From: Cunninghamia lanceolata
Taxonomy: Eukaryota > Streptophyta > Pinopsida > Cupressales > Cupressaceae
DNA length: 64,000 bases
Reading direction: 5' to 3'
Assembly: GCA_027924645.1 (NCBI GenBank)
Contig: BSBN01001483.1
Coordinates: 248,001 to 312,000 of the forward strand
Numbering within the stretch: the stretch's first letter is position 1; every line of letters starts with the position of its first letter. The notes below the pieces were generated by a model. The model was given only the letters and a program-made list of their open reading frames with translations, was not told where the DNA came from and did not search any database. Of the stretch, positions 33,591 through 46,429 are shown in pieces. The position numbers and the translations under genes were made by a program.

Positions 33591-35929
33591 CTTTTGTACA
33601 TACATTTTTTGATGGCTCATGGATAGCCAGATTATGTATATATCACTTGTATTTGGCACAACTATTGAGACATGTATCATTATTATTTTGATGTATGTAT
33701 ACACTTGTTGCGATTTGACTCACGGATGACGGACTGATTTTTGTACACTTGGACACTTTTTGTGTCTTATGATTATATATATGATGATGTAGTTATGATG
33801 GCTTACATGCATGTTATATTTATGTGATGATCATGGATGCACTCTATTAGCTATAGATACTTTTACGTTTTGTGTTTAGATATGATGATGCAGTTATGAT
33901 GGCCTACATGCATGTTGTATTTATGCAATGATCATGGATGCACTCTATTTGTTATGTTTATATGTTATGCAAATGTTATGATATCTAATATGCAACACTT
34001 GTCATGCAAAAAAATTGATATGAGATGATTACTGACAGCTATGTTTTTGATGGTTTTTCTAATGAGATACTATGTATGCATCTATGTTATGTTGTTACTA
34101 ATGTATATGGATGATTGAATGCACCTATATGTATGCAAAATGATTTAATCAATTTAATGACTATCTCATCTAATATGAAATGCTAAATGTGATATGTATG
34201 GTTTAATGCACCTATATGTATGTGAATGATGTAATCAATTTAATGACTATCTCACCTAATATTAAATGCAAAATGATACTATGTTTTTGTTATATCCAAG
34301 TGTACTCAATCAACATAGAAGAGACTCGATGAAAGACACAATGATAGATAGGAATTTAACTCATAGAAGAAATGTGAATGAAGGAATCACAAACTTTTAT
34401 TTGTTCACATTGGCACTTTGAACAAAATCTTTATTTATGGATGGTATATGAGATGTAATTGGATATGTTATGGATGCGGATATTTGTCACCTTGATATCA
34501 CAAGTATTTTGAAGTGCTTCATTTCATCATTGGGCATTTTTTTGTTTTTTTGTGTTTTAAAATGTTGTAAGAAAATACAAGCATCGAGGTATAATTTAAC
34601 CATGATGACTTGAGTATTCCTTACATGGATTTAGATATAGAAAGCTAATACAAGCATCTATTCAAAATTGAATCTAGATGACCTAAGTATTTTTTGTGTG
34701 TCAACAGACAAGGATTACACCTGTTTCATGTCTAGATCTCTAATGTCCTCAATGATCATTGTGTTGATCATGTCTTTAGACAAGGCTTCACATTACTAAA
34801 GATGAACCCACAAGAAGCAACCAAGGCAAATAATCATGCCCCCATCATAGCATCTATAGTTTTTAGGCATCCTTGAGTAGCGTAGGAAACATGATAAAAA
34901 AAGTTAAGATTTTTAGGCACAACCAATCAAAACAAAACTTTCTTGCATTAGATGTGTCTTCTTGCCAGAAGTTTAGATAAAATCATTTAGAGTGTTTAGG
35001 CCTCTGTTTGTTTTTCTCTAGATAGGTTGATGTCTTGCATCAAAATTTCTATTTGGAAGCATTCTTTGTTGCTCATGTGCGTCTAGTGAAAGGTATCACA
35101 ATCCTTATTGGTGTCCTCTGAGAACATGTGGCATTGTAGATTCCAACTCCTTAACCAGGTCGAGGACTTTCCCCTAGTCAAGTAGGGGTTCAATTTATTA
35201 TGGATGAATTGACAAATAGATATGAAGAAATGGGCCCTAAGGGACTGACCTAGTGCCTCAGGGGCTCATTGATAAATGGCCTTGCCTACGTGATGACGTA
35301 GAGGCAACATAGTTCAGGGTGAACTTTGTGGACCTAGGACCTAGGTGAATAGGAAATGGTACAGACTAGGATGGACCAAAGGATGGGTGATAAGGTATGG
35401 AACAGATGGGTAGCCTCAGGGGCCCATCAAAGATGGCCTTGCCTACGTGACGACGTAGAGGCAACGTATTTTGGGGTGATAGGATACTGACGATGGATGC
35501 TACAACAGGCTGACACTAGGGATAGGATACTGGATAAACCTTAGGTTGTAAGGTGACAAAGTTGATAGAGTATCAAGCCATGATAGTTTATTGTGAAATA
35601 TATGTGATCAGATGATGGATAACGGTAGAAAGAATGGACACAGGGCAATGGTTCCTCAAAGATGGAGGGAGCGGTTCTCATCGTAAAGAGTGCCTATTTA
35701 CCAGGTTTTCACTACTTTGCTTTTATTGCAATAGTTTTGAAATACACATGATGCCTATTTACTAGGTTTTCATCATGGTATCTATCCAAGGCACCTGTTT
35801 ACCAAGTTTTCACTAGAGGATGATTTTTTTGTTGTTTTTGTATTTTTTTTTCATTTTTTAAATTTTTTTTGCTATTTTTTTCATTTTTTGCTTTTTTGCC
35901 TCCTTACATTGGGGTTCTCTAGGTATAGA
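33591..35929. other. X2 spacer between PMD gene and pol, rich in direct repeats
   Basis: No gene is seen. It contains a 100-bp-offset repeat (33780 and 33880), an 87-bp-offset repeat (34118 and 34205), a 158-bp-offset repeat around CTACGTGA(T/C)GACGTAG (35257 and 35415), and three GCCTATTTACCAGGTTTTCA-like blocks (about 35688, 35752, 35791). The part 34270-34980 recurs inverted at 1-720. Confidence 0.6.
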
Positions 35930-36544
35930 ACTAGCGAAGATGCATACTATTGATTGGGTCATCGAACAGCTCACCTTCTGATGTAGCTAACTGGTAGGCT
36001 CCTGATCCATAGGTAGTAATGATTACATAAGGACCAAGCCAATTGGGTTCAAACTTTCCTTTCTTCTCCTGATCCTGTTGATTGTAGGGATTTTCTTTGA
36101 GCACTAGATAACCAAAATTGAAGACCCTTGGACAGACTTTGTTGTTATAGCTTCATGACATTCTTTGTTGGTAGGCTTTGAGATGGTTAAAAGCATTATA
36201 TCATTTCTCCTCCAATAGTTCTAACTCTTGCAGTCTGGAAACTCTGTAGTCTTCATCACTGATAAGACATTTTAATGACACCCTCAAAGATGGTAACTCA
36301 ACCTCAATGGGAAAAATGACTTCAGAACCATAGACAAGGCCATATGGGGTGGCACCTGTGAGAGTGCGTATGCTAGTTTGATAGGCCCACAGAGCAAGAT
36401 TTAGTTGCATTTGCCAATCACGGCCGATGTCGTTGACGTTTTTCTTGAGGATTTTCAAGATGGTTTTGTTGGATGCCTCTGCCTGATCATTACCTTGGGG
36501 GTAATATGGGGTAGAGAAGTGGTGTTGTATTTGGAACTTGTCAC
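35930..36544 (-). pseudogene. X2 integrase, C-terminal half
   Basis: From the Y insertion point, the minus strand reads FQIQHHFSTPYYPQGNDQAE (the segment with the catalytic Glu region of Ty3 integrases), then ILKKNVNDIGRDWQMQLNLA and GATPYGLVYGSEVIFPIEVE, then after a frame change KGKFEPNWLGPYVI near 36060-36000. This is a Tat/Athila-type integrase end. The upstream part is separated by elements Y and Z. Confidence 0.8.
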
Positions 36545-38021
36545 TGTAATATCAGAAATTGTCCTCCTATATGGAATGGTACAATTTCCCTTGATTTAGC
36601 TCCTCACTCTTGGTGGTCTCTCAACCTTTTCTCTTTCGGCCTTCCCGAAACCTTGATTGACTTAGTCTAGGAGCAGCTTATTCACTTTTTGAGGTAATTG
36701 ATTGATAGAACCTAGAAAGGGGTTTGAGATTAGGGTCCCTAGGAACCCCAAAAATGTAGATCTAAGATGAAATTGGGGGCTTGGACTTGGGCATCCGTGC
36801 CCTAGTCCTCCCTAGTTTCATAGGATTTTGAATTTTGGCAGGGTGTTGGTTCCCACCGAGTGCCTTAGGATTTCATTTTCAAATTCTTGGTTTTCGTGCG
36901 ATATCGAGACATTACTTCAAAATTTGAATTCCCTAAAGCTAGATATAAAAATACATTTGCAAATCATTTTATCACACATAATTCTTATGCAAGCTTGATG
37001 CCAAAACTCTGCTGCAACTGCCATTGAAGATCAGTGACTTGTTGAAGCTATTCGAAGTATTCTTTATTTGCTATCTTGGAGACAATAAATGAAAGTTAGG
37101 AATCGAGATCTTGAGTCTATCTTGCTCTTCCTAGGGTTTGTACACCTTTTGCATGATCGGGAGAAGGGTTGAAGAGTAAGCTTGGAGATCCTCTGTGAAC
37201 ATTGCTGATTTGCCTTCTTGTTCATGCAAGTCTTCATTTGTTTCATCTCCTTGAGGTGAAGTTGTATGTGTTTAGTGTTGCAAAGCAAGTTGTTGATCTT
37301 CCCTTGATTGAGACATCTAGGGTTTGATTTTATGCATAATCACATTGTTAGGTTTGTACACACTTCTGCAAATCTTTTCCTTTAGCTATTGTTGAGGTAG
37401 AAATACTGAAGATGAGGCTTGACTGAGGCAAGCTCCTAGCAACAATTTCCTTCTTTTTTTATGTGCAGATCGTGTTTCGCAGGTTTCAATGAAAAGAAGC
37501 AACAAGAAGAAGGATATTGTGGGTACAGTCATGACAAACTTTTAGATTTTTAGATTCTAGGACATGCAGGACATTGGAGCAGGTGCCCTAGTCAAACCAG
37601 GTGTTTCCTCCGAGATCTAGAAGCCATTTTACAGTCTCAGACACCTTGTTCAGAAGTTTTTTCTGTTCGAAAGTTTGCAGGACATTGGAGCAGGTGCCCT
37701 AGTCTAGGTGGCCCTCAAAATCTAGGTATTGTGTCTCTGGAACCTCTCCTCTGCACCTCTGTAATCAATTTTACCAGATATTTCATCAGTTTCTGTATAT
37801 TGTTAAATTGAGGCATAATTAGGGTTTTTACTTGGTTAAAAATACAACACTTAGCAAAAATCTTGATTAGGACCTTAGGTTTCATAACCACATGAGCATC
37901 AAAGGGAGACAAACTAAATAGAAGCTTGTTCTATGCTCGATTCTTGTCTCCCCAATGCTTAGTGGTGAGAAATGGTAGCATTTAGTCTAGTAAACAAAAC
38001 TATTATTTTTCACCCTAAGCA
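36545..38021 (+). repeat. 5' LTR of Y
   Basis: It starts TGTAATATCAG and ends CACCCTAAGCA before the primer site, 1477 bp. TATAAAAATA lies at 36943-36952. An internal repeat of GCAGGACATTGGAGCAGGTG occurs at about 37567 and 37678. Confidence 0.8.
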
Positions 38022-38024
38022 TTT

Positions 38025-38038
38025 TGGTGAACCCGACC
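38025..38038 (+). other. Primer binding site of Y
   Basis: TGGTGAACCCGACC, starting three bases after the LTR end, is the form seen in many plant Ty3 elements; the leading TGG pairs with a tRNA CCA end. Confidence 0.7.
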
Positions 38039-38273
38039 TTTAAAGAATTTGCAGCATCCTTTTAAACTTTAGATTTGAAACCATTTGATATTCCAAAGCA
38101 TAATTGGATTGGAAAACCTCTTTAGTGAAAGTGCATATGTTAAATAGTGGATTACATTCTTTATCTGTTCACTAGAAAAAGTTGGAAATTATCATTTATT
38201 GTTGAAAATTGTATTTCATTTGCAAAGGCCATCATTGTGCATTTAAATTTTGGTTTAACTAGAGCATGTTAAA

Positions 38274-39504
38274 ATGTCAGATTATTTTTTGCAAGATTTT
38301 CATGCTTATGATGAGCCATTTAGTCATGATGACTTTGATATGTTAGATGAAGCCCTTGAGGACTTTATCTCGATTGAACATTCTACTATGGCCTCAAAGC
38401 CGTTGCTATTTCAAAGATTTGTAAATGCGATTTATGTTCCTAAACATAAAGAAGAGATTGAAAAAGTAAAAATTGTCAAATGTGGTTCAACCACCTTCTA
38501 AACCTATGCTTGTTGTTAAAGGTCTTTCATCTTATTCTCAATCTTCCGATCACATTTATGATTATGCAAAACAAATAGCGAAACAAGACTCACAAACTAA
38601 TCATAATATGGTTGTTCATGCATATAACACTCAAAATAATAAACATAGTGCACAACAAACAAATGTTTCGATATCTTTACCAGCTTCTCAACCTATGCTT
38701 CCTCAAGTACCTCATTTAACATATAAAGGTGGTAAAGACTATGATCTTGTAGAATAGCTCTATGCTAACCCTACAAAAATATCTCTTTTGGAACTTATAA
38801 AAACTTCACGTACCTACCATGGAATGGTACAATAAGCTTTACAAAAGGTGATTGTTCCTCCTGCTATTAAACCAAATGATGTTGCCACTTTACTAGATTG
38901 TATGCATGCAACGAAAATAGATATTTTGTTTCAACAACATGAGTTACCATCTCTTGAGGTTCAGAAGCAGTATGATCTCTTGGTTATCTTCATTACAATC
39001 AATAAAACATTGGTTAAGAGTGTTATGATTGATAATGGGTCAGCCCTTAATGTTTGTGGTATTGATTTATTGCATAAGGTTAAAGCTGATATATCTACTA
39101 TCAAACTAGAATCATTAAGTATCCATGGCTTTGATAATGTTGGATGACAATCTGTGGGCACTATAACTTTACCTATACAAGTTGGACTTGTGATGGTGTC
39201 TACCTTGATTCATGTAATGCCTTGTTCTCTATCTTATAACATGATTTTGGGTAGACCTTGGATACATGCATTAGGAGCAGTTCCTTCTACTTTACACCAT
39301 TCGATTAAGTTTATATTTAAAGGAAAACTACATACTATCCATTCAGATCCTGAACCTGATAATTATTTGCAAATGGAAGTGCACAAACATGTTGTTGGTC
39401 CTAAGATTTTGAACAATTTGAAAGCTGAGTTGTCAGCTCCTCTTGCCTCTAAAAATGTTAGGGAAGAGTCCAAACAATCAAATGAATTTGTTGGTGATGA
39501 CTAG
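38274..39504 (+). pseudogene. Y: pre-protease linker and protease
   Basis: The first readable protein after the leader is acidic (SHDDFDMLDEALEDFISIEH), continues Ser/Gln-rich, and enters the protease with SVMIDNGSALNVCGIDLLHK near 39020-39070, the Asp active-site motif in the Asn-Gly form. LSYNMILGRPWIHALGAVPS follows, the conserved protease end of Tat elements. Stops are TAG, TAA and TGA. The gag domain that should precede it is not seen: only about 250 bp separate the primer site from this frame. Confidence 0.8.
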
Positions 39505-39565
39505 GGTTCATTAGATTTCACATCCTCCTCCACAGGAGAGTATAAACTTAAAAGGTCCATCCCCG

Positions 39566-41160
39566 ATGTCAAATATTGCATTAATCACATCACACGCTTT
39601 GAAGGATAAACATAAGATTTCTCTATGGACAAATAAGGACAATACTCTTAGTTATACTACTAATTATGAGACTTATGAAGCTTTGCCTTCCTCTAAAGAA
39701 ATGGTCTCTCTTTATGGTAGAGGATTTCGAATCCTTTACAAAAATTGTGACTATATAGGTAAGGGTTGTGGCATAAATCAACAAGGAATCAAAGTCCCTA
39801 TAGAATCTGCTTCACAACATTACTCCAGTGGTATTGGCTACAATCCTTTTAGGGAATCCAAAGCCCGCAAACTCCCTACTCTAAATGTGAATACAATATC
39901 AACACTTAGTTTGATATACCCTAAGATGATTGATGCCAATTGTCCTCCAGGATCACTTCCTTTAGATATGTTTACGGTAGATGAAGCAATAATGAATTTA
40001 TTAGGTGCCTATGATGGCATTCCTCATTATCACCACAAACGTGACCTACCTTATTGTTTAAACAATGATGCATATTTTGGAAAGACTACTAGCACAATAA
40101 CTACTACAGTAGAGCATAATGAAGAAATTGAAGAACAATTACAATCCTACAATCCCCCTGACCATAGTACTCTCCTTAATGGAAGGACTATTGATGTTGT
40201 CATGGATAAAGATAATCCTAAAAAAGTTATCCCCATTGGTGATTGTTTAGCTATGGAAGAAAAAGAAGAAATGACTAAATTGTTAAATGAATTCTCAGAA
40301 TTGTTTTCTTGGAATTACTCAGACATGCCTGGTATAGATCCTCAGATTGTAATGCATAATATTGTGTTGAAGCCAGATGTTAAACCTTTCAAACTAAAGA
40401 TTCATAAGATGAATCCTAAGATTACCTTGCTTATTAAAACCAAAATAGAAAAAACTCTTACAAGCTAGTTTTATTCAGCCTATTGATTACTCTCCGTGGA
40501 TCTCAAATATTGTTGTTGTCACTAAACTCGATGGTCATATAAGAATGTGCACATATTTCTGAGATTTAAATTTGGCATCTTTGAAAGATGATTTCCCACT
40601 CCCTAATATCGATATGATCGTTGATTCCATAGCCGGACATGAGTTGCTATCTTTTATGGATGGATTTTTAGGATATAATCAAATCCTTATAAATCCCCTT
40701 GATCAGTATAAAACAACCTTTATAACACCTTGGGGTACATTTTGTTGGGTAGTCATGCCGTTTGGACTTAAGAATGCAGGAGCTACTTACCAACATGCAA
40801 TGACTCTTATATTTCATGACTATATGCACAATATTCTAGAAGATTATGTTGACGACATCCTAGCGAAGTCTATACACCATAAGGATCATGTTACAAATCT
40901 TTGACAAATATTTGAGCGCATACGAAAATATAATATGCGATTGAATCCCTGTAAGTGTGTTTTTGGCGTGGATAGTGGAAAGTTACTTGGATTTATTATT
41001 TCAAATCAAGGTATAGAAGTTGATACAAAAAAGATAGATGCAATTGTTAATATGCCAATACCAATGAACATATCTCAACTTCATAGTTTGCAGGGAAAGA
41101 TATAGGCCATTCACTGATTTGTTTCACAACTCGCAGATAGGACTCGCCCCTTACGCAACT
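39566..41160 (+). pseudogene. Y: reverse transcriptase
   Basis: A linker runs from 39566 (301 codons including the TAG stop), then a frameshift near 40468 enters the RT core: FPLPNIDMIVDSIAGHELLS, MPFGLKNAGATYQHAM and YVDD at 40845-40856. MRLNPCKCVFGVDSGKLLGF follows after a TGA. Catalytic Asp residues are visible, but frame breaks and stops make it dead. Confidence 0.85.
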
Positions 41161-42340
41161 ACTAAAGAAGGATTCTTATTTTCAATGGAATTCTGAATGT
41201 CAAAAAGCTTTCTATGAATTAAAGGATTACTTAGCTAGTCCACCTATTTTACAACCTGCTAGTTTTGATAAACCATTTCTATTATACATCTCAGCATCTA
41301 GCAATGCCCTAGTAGCTTTGTTAGCACAACATAATATTGAAGGCAAAGAATGTGCTGTCTACTACATCAGTCGTAATTTGTTCAATTATGAAGTGCAATA
41401 CATAGTTATAGAGAAGCATTGCCTAGCTTTAGTGTTTTCCACTCAAAAGCTTAGACATTACCTCTTAAATGCTAAAGTGCATGTAATGGTGAAATTTGAC
41501 CCTTTAAAACATCTCTTCACAAGAATAGATTTATCAGGCCATCTTGCTAAATGGGTTATGCTGTTAATAGAATTTGACCTCAAATTTATTTCACAAAAAG
41601 CAATTAAAGGGCAAGTGATAGCTAACCAGTTAGTTGAAGCTCCCTCACCCTTTTCAATACAAGACATCGATGCTTTCCTTGATGAATAGATTCTAACAAT
41701 CTCTATGGAAAAGAAATGGGAGTTATACTTCGATGGATCAAAATGTCAAACTAGCTCTAGAGCTGGTGTTATATTAATACCTCCCGTGGGAAAGCCGATG
41801 CTCTTATCTTACTATTTGGATTTCTTAAGCACAAACAACATAGCTGAATATGAATCTCTTATAGTTGGACTTCGTACAACTTTGGCTCTTAGTATCAAGA
41901 ATATTACAATATACAGAGATTCTCAGTTACTTGTTAAGTAGATAATAGGATCATATCAAACTAAGCATGATAAGTTATCTCAGTATCATGAGTTTGCATT
42001 ATCTCTTTTAAAATGATTCAAATCATATACAATTGATACCATTCCTAGGAAAGATAACTGGCATGTGGATACAATGGCAAGTGCAGCTTCCCTTATATCC
42101 CCTAATGGTTCTCCTGAAGAATTTACCTTCGTCGCTCATAATCTTAAGACACCAGTAATTGAAAGCCCTATAGTGGTGAATTTGGAACTCTGTGGTAACA
42201 CATACACCGATGAATGGTTCTCCTACATATTCAACTATGTATGCAATGGAACCATTCTAGACTTGACATCTAAGAATGCTCGAATCCATTTATGCAAACT
42301 AGCAACACGATACATCATATTATCGAACGTCTTGTATTGA
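41161..42340 (+). pseudogene. Y: Ty3 RNase H followed by archaeal-type RNase H
   Basis: The first domain (FQWNSECQKAFYELKDYL to about 41690) has LYISASSNALVALLAQ, where the first catalytic Asp of the usual DAS motif is Ser, as in Tat elements. The second (41705-42090) has the intact set: Asp in LYFDGSKCQTSSRAG, Glu in NIAEYESLIVGL, Asp in IYRDSQLLVK, and Asp in HVDTMASAA. The second domain is the archaeal-like RNase H of the Tat lineage and probably supplied the activity. Stops TAG and TGA separate the pieces. Confidence 0.85.
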
Positions 42341-43507
42341 CAAATTTATAATGGTGTTTTACTCCAATGTTTAAGTAATGCAGAGATTCTGATAGCTTTA
42401 GAAGAAGCTCACTCTGGTGCCTACGGGGGGCATTTTGGTGGAAAATCGTTGGTGCAAAAATTGTTATGTATGGGGTATTATTGGCAGCATATGGAACAAG
42501 ATTCCTTTGCTTATGTCAAGAGATGCCCGTAATGTCAACAACATAAACACCTAATCCACGCTCCTACTCAAGAGCTTCATGCCTAGGTGTCACCATGGCC
42601 ATTTTCTATCTGGGACTTGGATCTTGTAGGTAAAATTTCCCTGCCTTCCTCTCAAGGATATATGTTTATCATTATGGCTACTGATTATTTTATAAAATGG
42701 ATCGAAACGGTCCCTTTGCGATCCACGACCGCTGATATAATTTGTCAATTCATACAAGATAACATAATTTCTTGATTTGGAATACCTTCCTCCTTGGTTT
42801 CAAACAATGGTACACCATTTAAGAACAAGGATGTGAAAAAGTTCCTTGAAAAATATCATATACAACATCACTTCTCTACGCCTTATTATCCTCAATCCAA
42901 CAGCCAAGCAGAAGCTTCAAACAAGGTTATTAGACAGATTCTAATGAAAACTATTAATAAACATCAAAAAGATTGGCATACACAATTATCCTATGCCTTA
43001 TGGGCTTACTAAACAGGTATTCAAATAGCCACGGGTAACACACCGTATAATCTCATCTATGGCACAGACGCGATAATGCCCTTGGAGTTAGAAATTCCTT
43101 CCTTATGAAATTCCCTAAGAGACATCATGGAGGATAACATAGAACAAGAGAAAAGATTATAGGAAATTGAGATGCTTGATGAAAGATGTGTTAATGCTCT
43201 TGAACATCTCAAGGTGTATCAAAAAGGTGTGCAAAGAGCCTATAATGTGCAAGTCATACAACGTTCATTTAATGTTGGAGACTTGGTTCTTTATGAAAAT
43301 CAATGCAATGTAAACGCACCACCTGGTGAAAAAGGTAAGTTCAGTCCTAATTAGCATGGACCATATATAATCACTGAAACCTTTGATTTCGGAGCATATA
43401 AATTAGCCAATGAACAAGGTACGCTGCTTAAAGAACCTATTAATGCCGCGCACTTCAAAGATTTTATGCTTAAAGATTTAATGTTAGATGTTTATAAGCT
43501 AATTTAG
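42341..43507 (+). pseudogene. Y: integrase
   Basis: The zinc finger has HSGAYGGHFGGKSLV and a Cys pair in RCP(stop)CQQ. The core follows with SIWDLDLVGKISLPSSQGYM, SLVSNNGTPFKNKDVKKFLE and YYPQSNSQAEASNKVI; the second catalytic Asp (usually SDNG) is Asn in SNNG. NTPYNLIYGTDAIMPLELEI follows. The C-terminal part ends DLMLDVYKLI and a TAG near 43507. Many stops, roughly equal TAG and TGA. Confidence 0.85.
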
Positions 43508-43893
43508 TACATAGATTAGCTTCAATTTCGACAAGCTACTACTATTTTGTCTTAATTCATTTAGCATTATATCTTTGTTCAGTTGATCATTGTTCTATCG
43601 TGTTCAAGTAATAATTGCTTAGATCACTTTTGTATTAACTGAAGATAGCATGAAGGTTAAAGTTATGTGTAAAATAATTAATCATTATGTTTTGTTACTA
43701 CATGTTCCTTTTAGAATTGTTAGTATATCATGACAGCATTAATTATAGCATTTAGACATCATCACTAGTTGCATTTTTACAAAAATCACATGTGATAGAT
43801 CAAAAGCCATTACATGTAGATAAGAAATAAACATCATATACATATATCTTAGTTTCATGTATACATCTGAGATGACTATCCCTCAAAACAAAA
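43508..43893. other. Y spacer after integrase
   Basis: AT-rich sequence between the pol end and the end of the antisense PMD gene; no gene seen. Confidence 0.5.
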
Positions 43894-44479
43894 TTAGATG
43901 TCGTAGTGCTTAAAGTCTAGGAACCACATAGTAGAACCTCGATCACCAGTACCCTCAGGCCCTCGGGGTGTGCGAGTGATAGAAGCCTGACCATGAGTGG
44001 CTATAGACCATGAATGACTCCTAGAGACACTTTGCAATTGTAACCCCCTGATCTCACCTCTCATCTCTATCATCTACTCACGTGCCTCCTAGTACATCCT
44101 CTGGTACCGGTCTCTCTTGGCTTGAGCACTGTCTCTGTCAACTCTTGCCTACTGGACCTCCCACAAAAAGAACTCATTGACAGCTGGCTCTCCCTTCGAT
44201 GTAGGAACTACTATCGTCTACTCTCGCTGAGCCATGAGTTCAACCTCAGCATGCTCAGCTCTCTATTGAAACTCCTCTCTCTCTCTCTCTCTCATGTAGA
44301 CTGCTCTAGCATGGCCTCTGTAGCAGTCCTGTATCTAGTGATAGGCATAAATAACTCATCATGCTGCCCAACAAATGATTGTGGCAAATGATCTACCTGC
44401 ACCTGCTGCTCTGAGGCATTTATTGGTAATATGTCTCCTATGATGTGACTCACAAAGTCTCACCATGGGTCTATCCCAA

Positions 44480-44569
44480 CTGCAAAATAGAGAGTGAGAT
44501 AGATGTTAGACTCCCATATAAAAATCATAAATAATAAACTATACCAAAACACAATAAACCAAACCTTAC
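44480..44569 (-). other. Second intron of the Y PMD gene
   Basis: Donor CTAG/GTAAGG at 44569 and acceptor CTCTATTTTGCAG ending at 44480, 90 bp and AT-rich. The joined frame continues from RDGDL into VGIDPW. Confidence 0.55.
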
Positions 44570-46111
44570 CTAGATCTCCATCTCGCCAGGATGGGTCTCA
44601 GATCACTGATGGTGTGATGAACTATGCTATCTAATATGTGGCTAGAGGCATAGGCTTGCTACTTTCCCCTCGCTTTGTCTGACTAGGTCTCACATCATCT
44701 ATGGGAGTAGGACCACGAGCCTTAGACCGTAGTCTCGACTCAGTCTCCTCGTCAGTGTCTACCTCCTGTTGGCTCTATCGTGATCTCAATCTAAAGATGT
44801 ATTGTGATGGGACCTCCTTAGACTCATCCTCATCCTCTTTCATACCCTTATCAATATCGTAGTATCCTACGAAGTTGCTGACATCATCCTCCACCCCTGT
44901 GTCACTAGTGTGATTGGACCAAGGTCAGACATCTCCTGTAGGATGCCCAGGTGGAAAGATAGGTGCAGGCCATGCTATGTGCCACCAGGTTCAGTATGCT
45001 CGGGTACACCTAACATCATCTACACCCAATACTAGCTCTGCATCATCAGGACCCTCACTGTCACTAAGTGGTACATCTTCTAAAGTCGGTTGTTGGACAG
45101 TATTGGCTCTAACTACACTTTGAGCTACACATGCGTAGCTCAGATGAATCGTAGGAACATCCTGTACCTATCCGAACTATTGTGCCACCCTATCATAGTA
45201 AAACCAAGATACAACATGATCGAGGCAACCAACCATCAGCCGATCCCTCTACATCCAAGCTAACTACCTCTATTCATTAGGCCATCTGATGAAGTCACAG
45301 TATGGTCTCCAAAGGATGTCACCAAGCTGCAATATGCAAATACCATTCTCTAGTATAATAGATTGCCATGCCTCCAACACCTGACTAGTGGGTACGCATA
45401 GACATGTGGATGTGTGAACACTACATCTATGGGATAACCCATCAATCATGTGCACCTAATGTGCTTAAAGGCCCAAACCTATAATATTGTGCAAACCATC
45501 AGACTTTGCATCTCGTAGTGGACATATCGCCCTAAGTCACGATATAGGTGCGCAAGCATACTGTACCCCCATGCGTAGATAGTCTGATGCATCTCCATCA
45601 CTCTAATAGTATGAACAAGACCCCCATGAAGGTGAGTGTTTCATCCATCTAGTGCGATCGCTAGTGTGACTGGGACAATCATAATCCTTTGTAGTAAGGG
45701 AATGTCTCTGCATCCCTGCTCTAGCAAACGGAACTGAATGTGTCCTCCCTCTGCCTGTAATATATTGTGACCCAAGAAGTATAACTAACTCTCCTGAGTA
45801 TACTCCTCTAAGTGATGTCCAACAACCCTCACTGTCTCTCCTCGGATCAGCAGTCAAAGGACCCTGAATACATCCTCTAGTGAGATGGTAATCTCACCAA
45901 TCGATAAATGGAATGTGGAGGTATCTGCATCCCATCTCTCTATCAATTCCATAAGCATTGTATAGTGGAATCTGATTGTGGGAATCTCAAACACCCACCA
46001 TAGGCTCACCATTTGTAAGTGCTCTCTCTCTGCAGCTGCCAAAGTGCTAGCGTGCTCTCACAGAAGTGCCATCAGATGACTGCCTGTGTGCTCACACATC
46101 TCAGGGACATC

Positions 46112-46429
46112 CTACAAGATTGAAAAGAAAGAAAGAATATCAGAATCCCCACTAGAAACCAAAATAAGCTATCAAAGATTGAATAGAACGCCTGTGCCTA
46201 GGACCTGTGTCCTCTGAGGACCAGGGCACTCCAAGAAGACTAGGGTGCCCCAGGGGGACACTGGCGCTCCTGTGGGACTAGGGTGCCCTAGAGAGATTCT
46301 GGCACCCTAGGTGGACCTAGGCGACCCTGTTTGGGAACCCTGTCCACTCTCCCCTCTTAGCATAGACATCAATAAACATGAAAGTAAAATATAATGATAG
46401 ACAAAAGAAGGATGGAATCAAGACCCTAC
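46112..46429 (-). other. First intron of the Y PMD gene, with a minisatellite
   Basis: Donor AAG/GTAGGG and acceptor CTTTTCAATCTTGTAG, which has a strong pyrimidine tract. About 46195-46350 is a degenerate GC-rich repeat with an ACTAGGGTGCCC core about every 30 bp. The joined frame is open across the junction. Confidence 0.55.

Larger units (their letters stand above)
29467..36544 (-). mobile_element. X2: 3' half of a decayed Tat-like Ty3 element
   Basis: On the minus strand: integrase remnant (36544 to about 35930), long spacer, a PMD gene on the opposite strand (30804 to about 33600), polypurine tract AAAGAGGGGCAAAA (30522-30509), and 3' LTR (30508 to about 29467). The 5' part lies beyond the nested elements Y and Z, outside the window. 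An antisense extra gene between pol and the 3' LTR is a known trait of some Tat-lineage elements. The LTR is homologous to that of X1. Confidence 0.7.

Noticed and set aside
37064..37288. Minus-strand open frame, also present at 47752-47994
   Set aside because: Both are the same part of the two Y LTRs, so recurrence reflects LTR duplication and not a conserved protein.
41705..42090. Host RNase H gene
   Set aside because: It lies in order between Ty3 RNase H and integrase of Y and is the archaeal-type domain of Tat elements.
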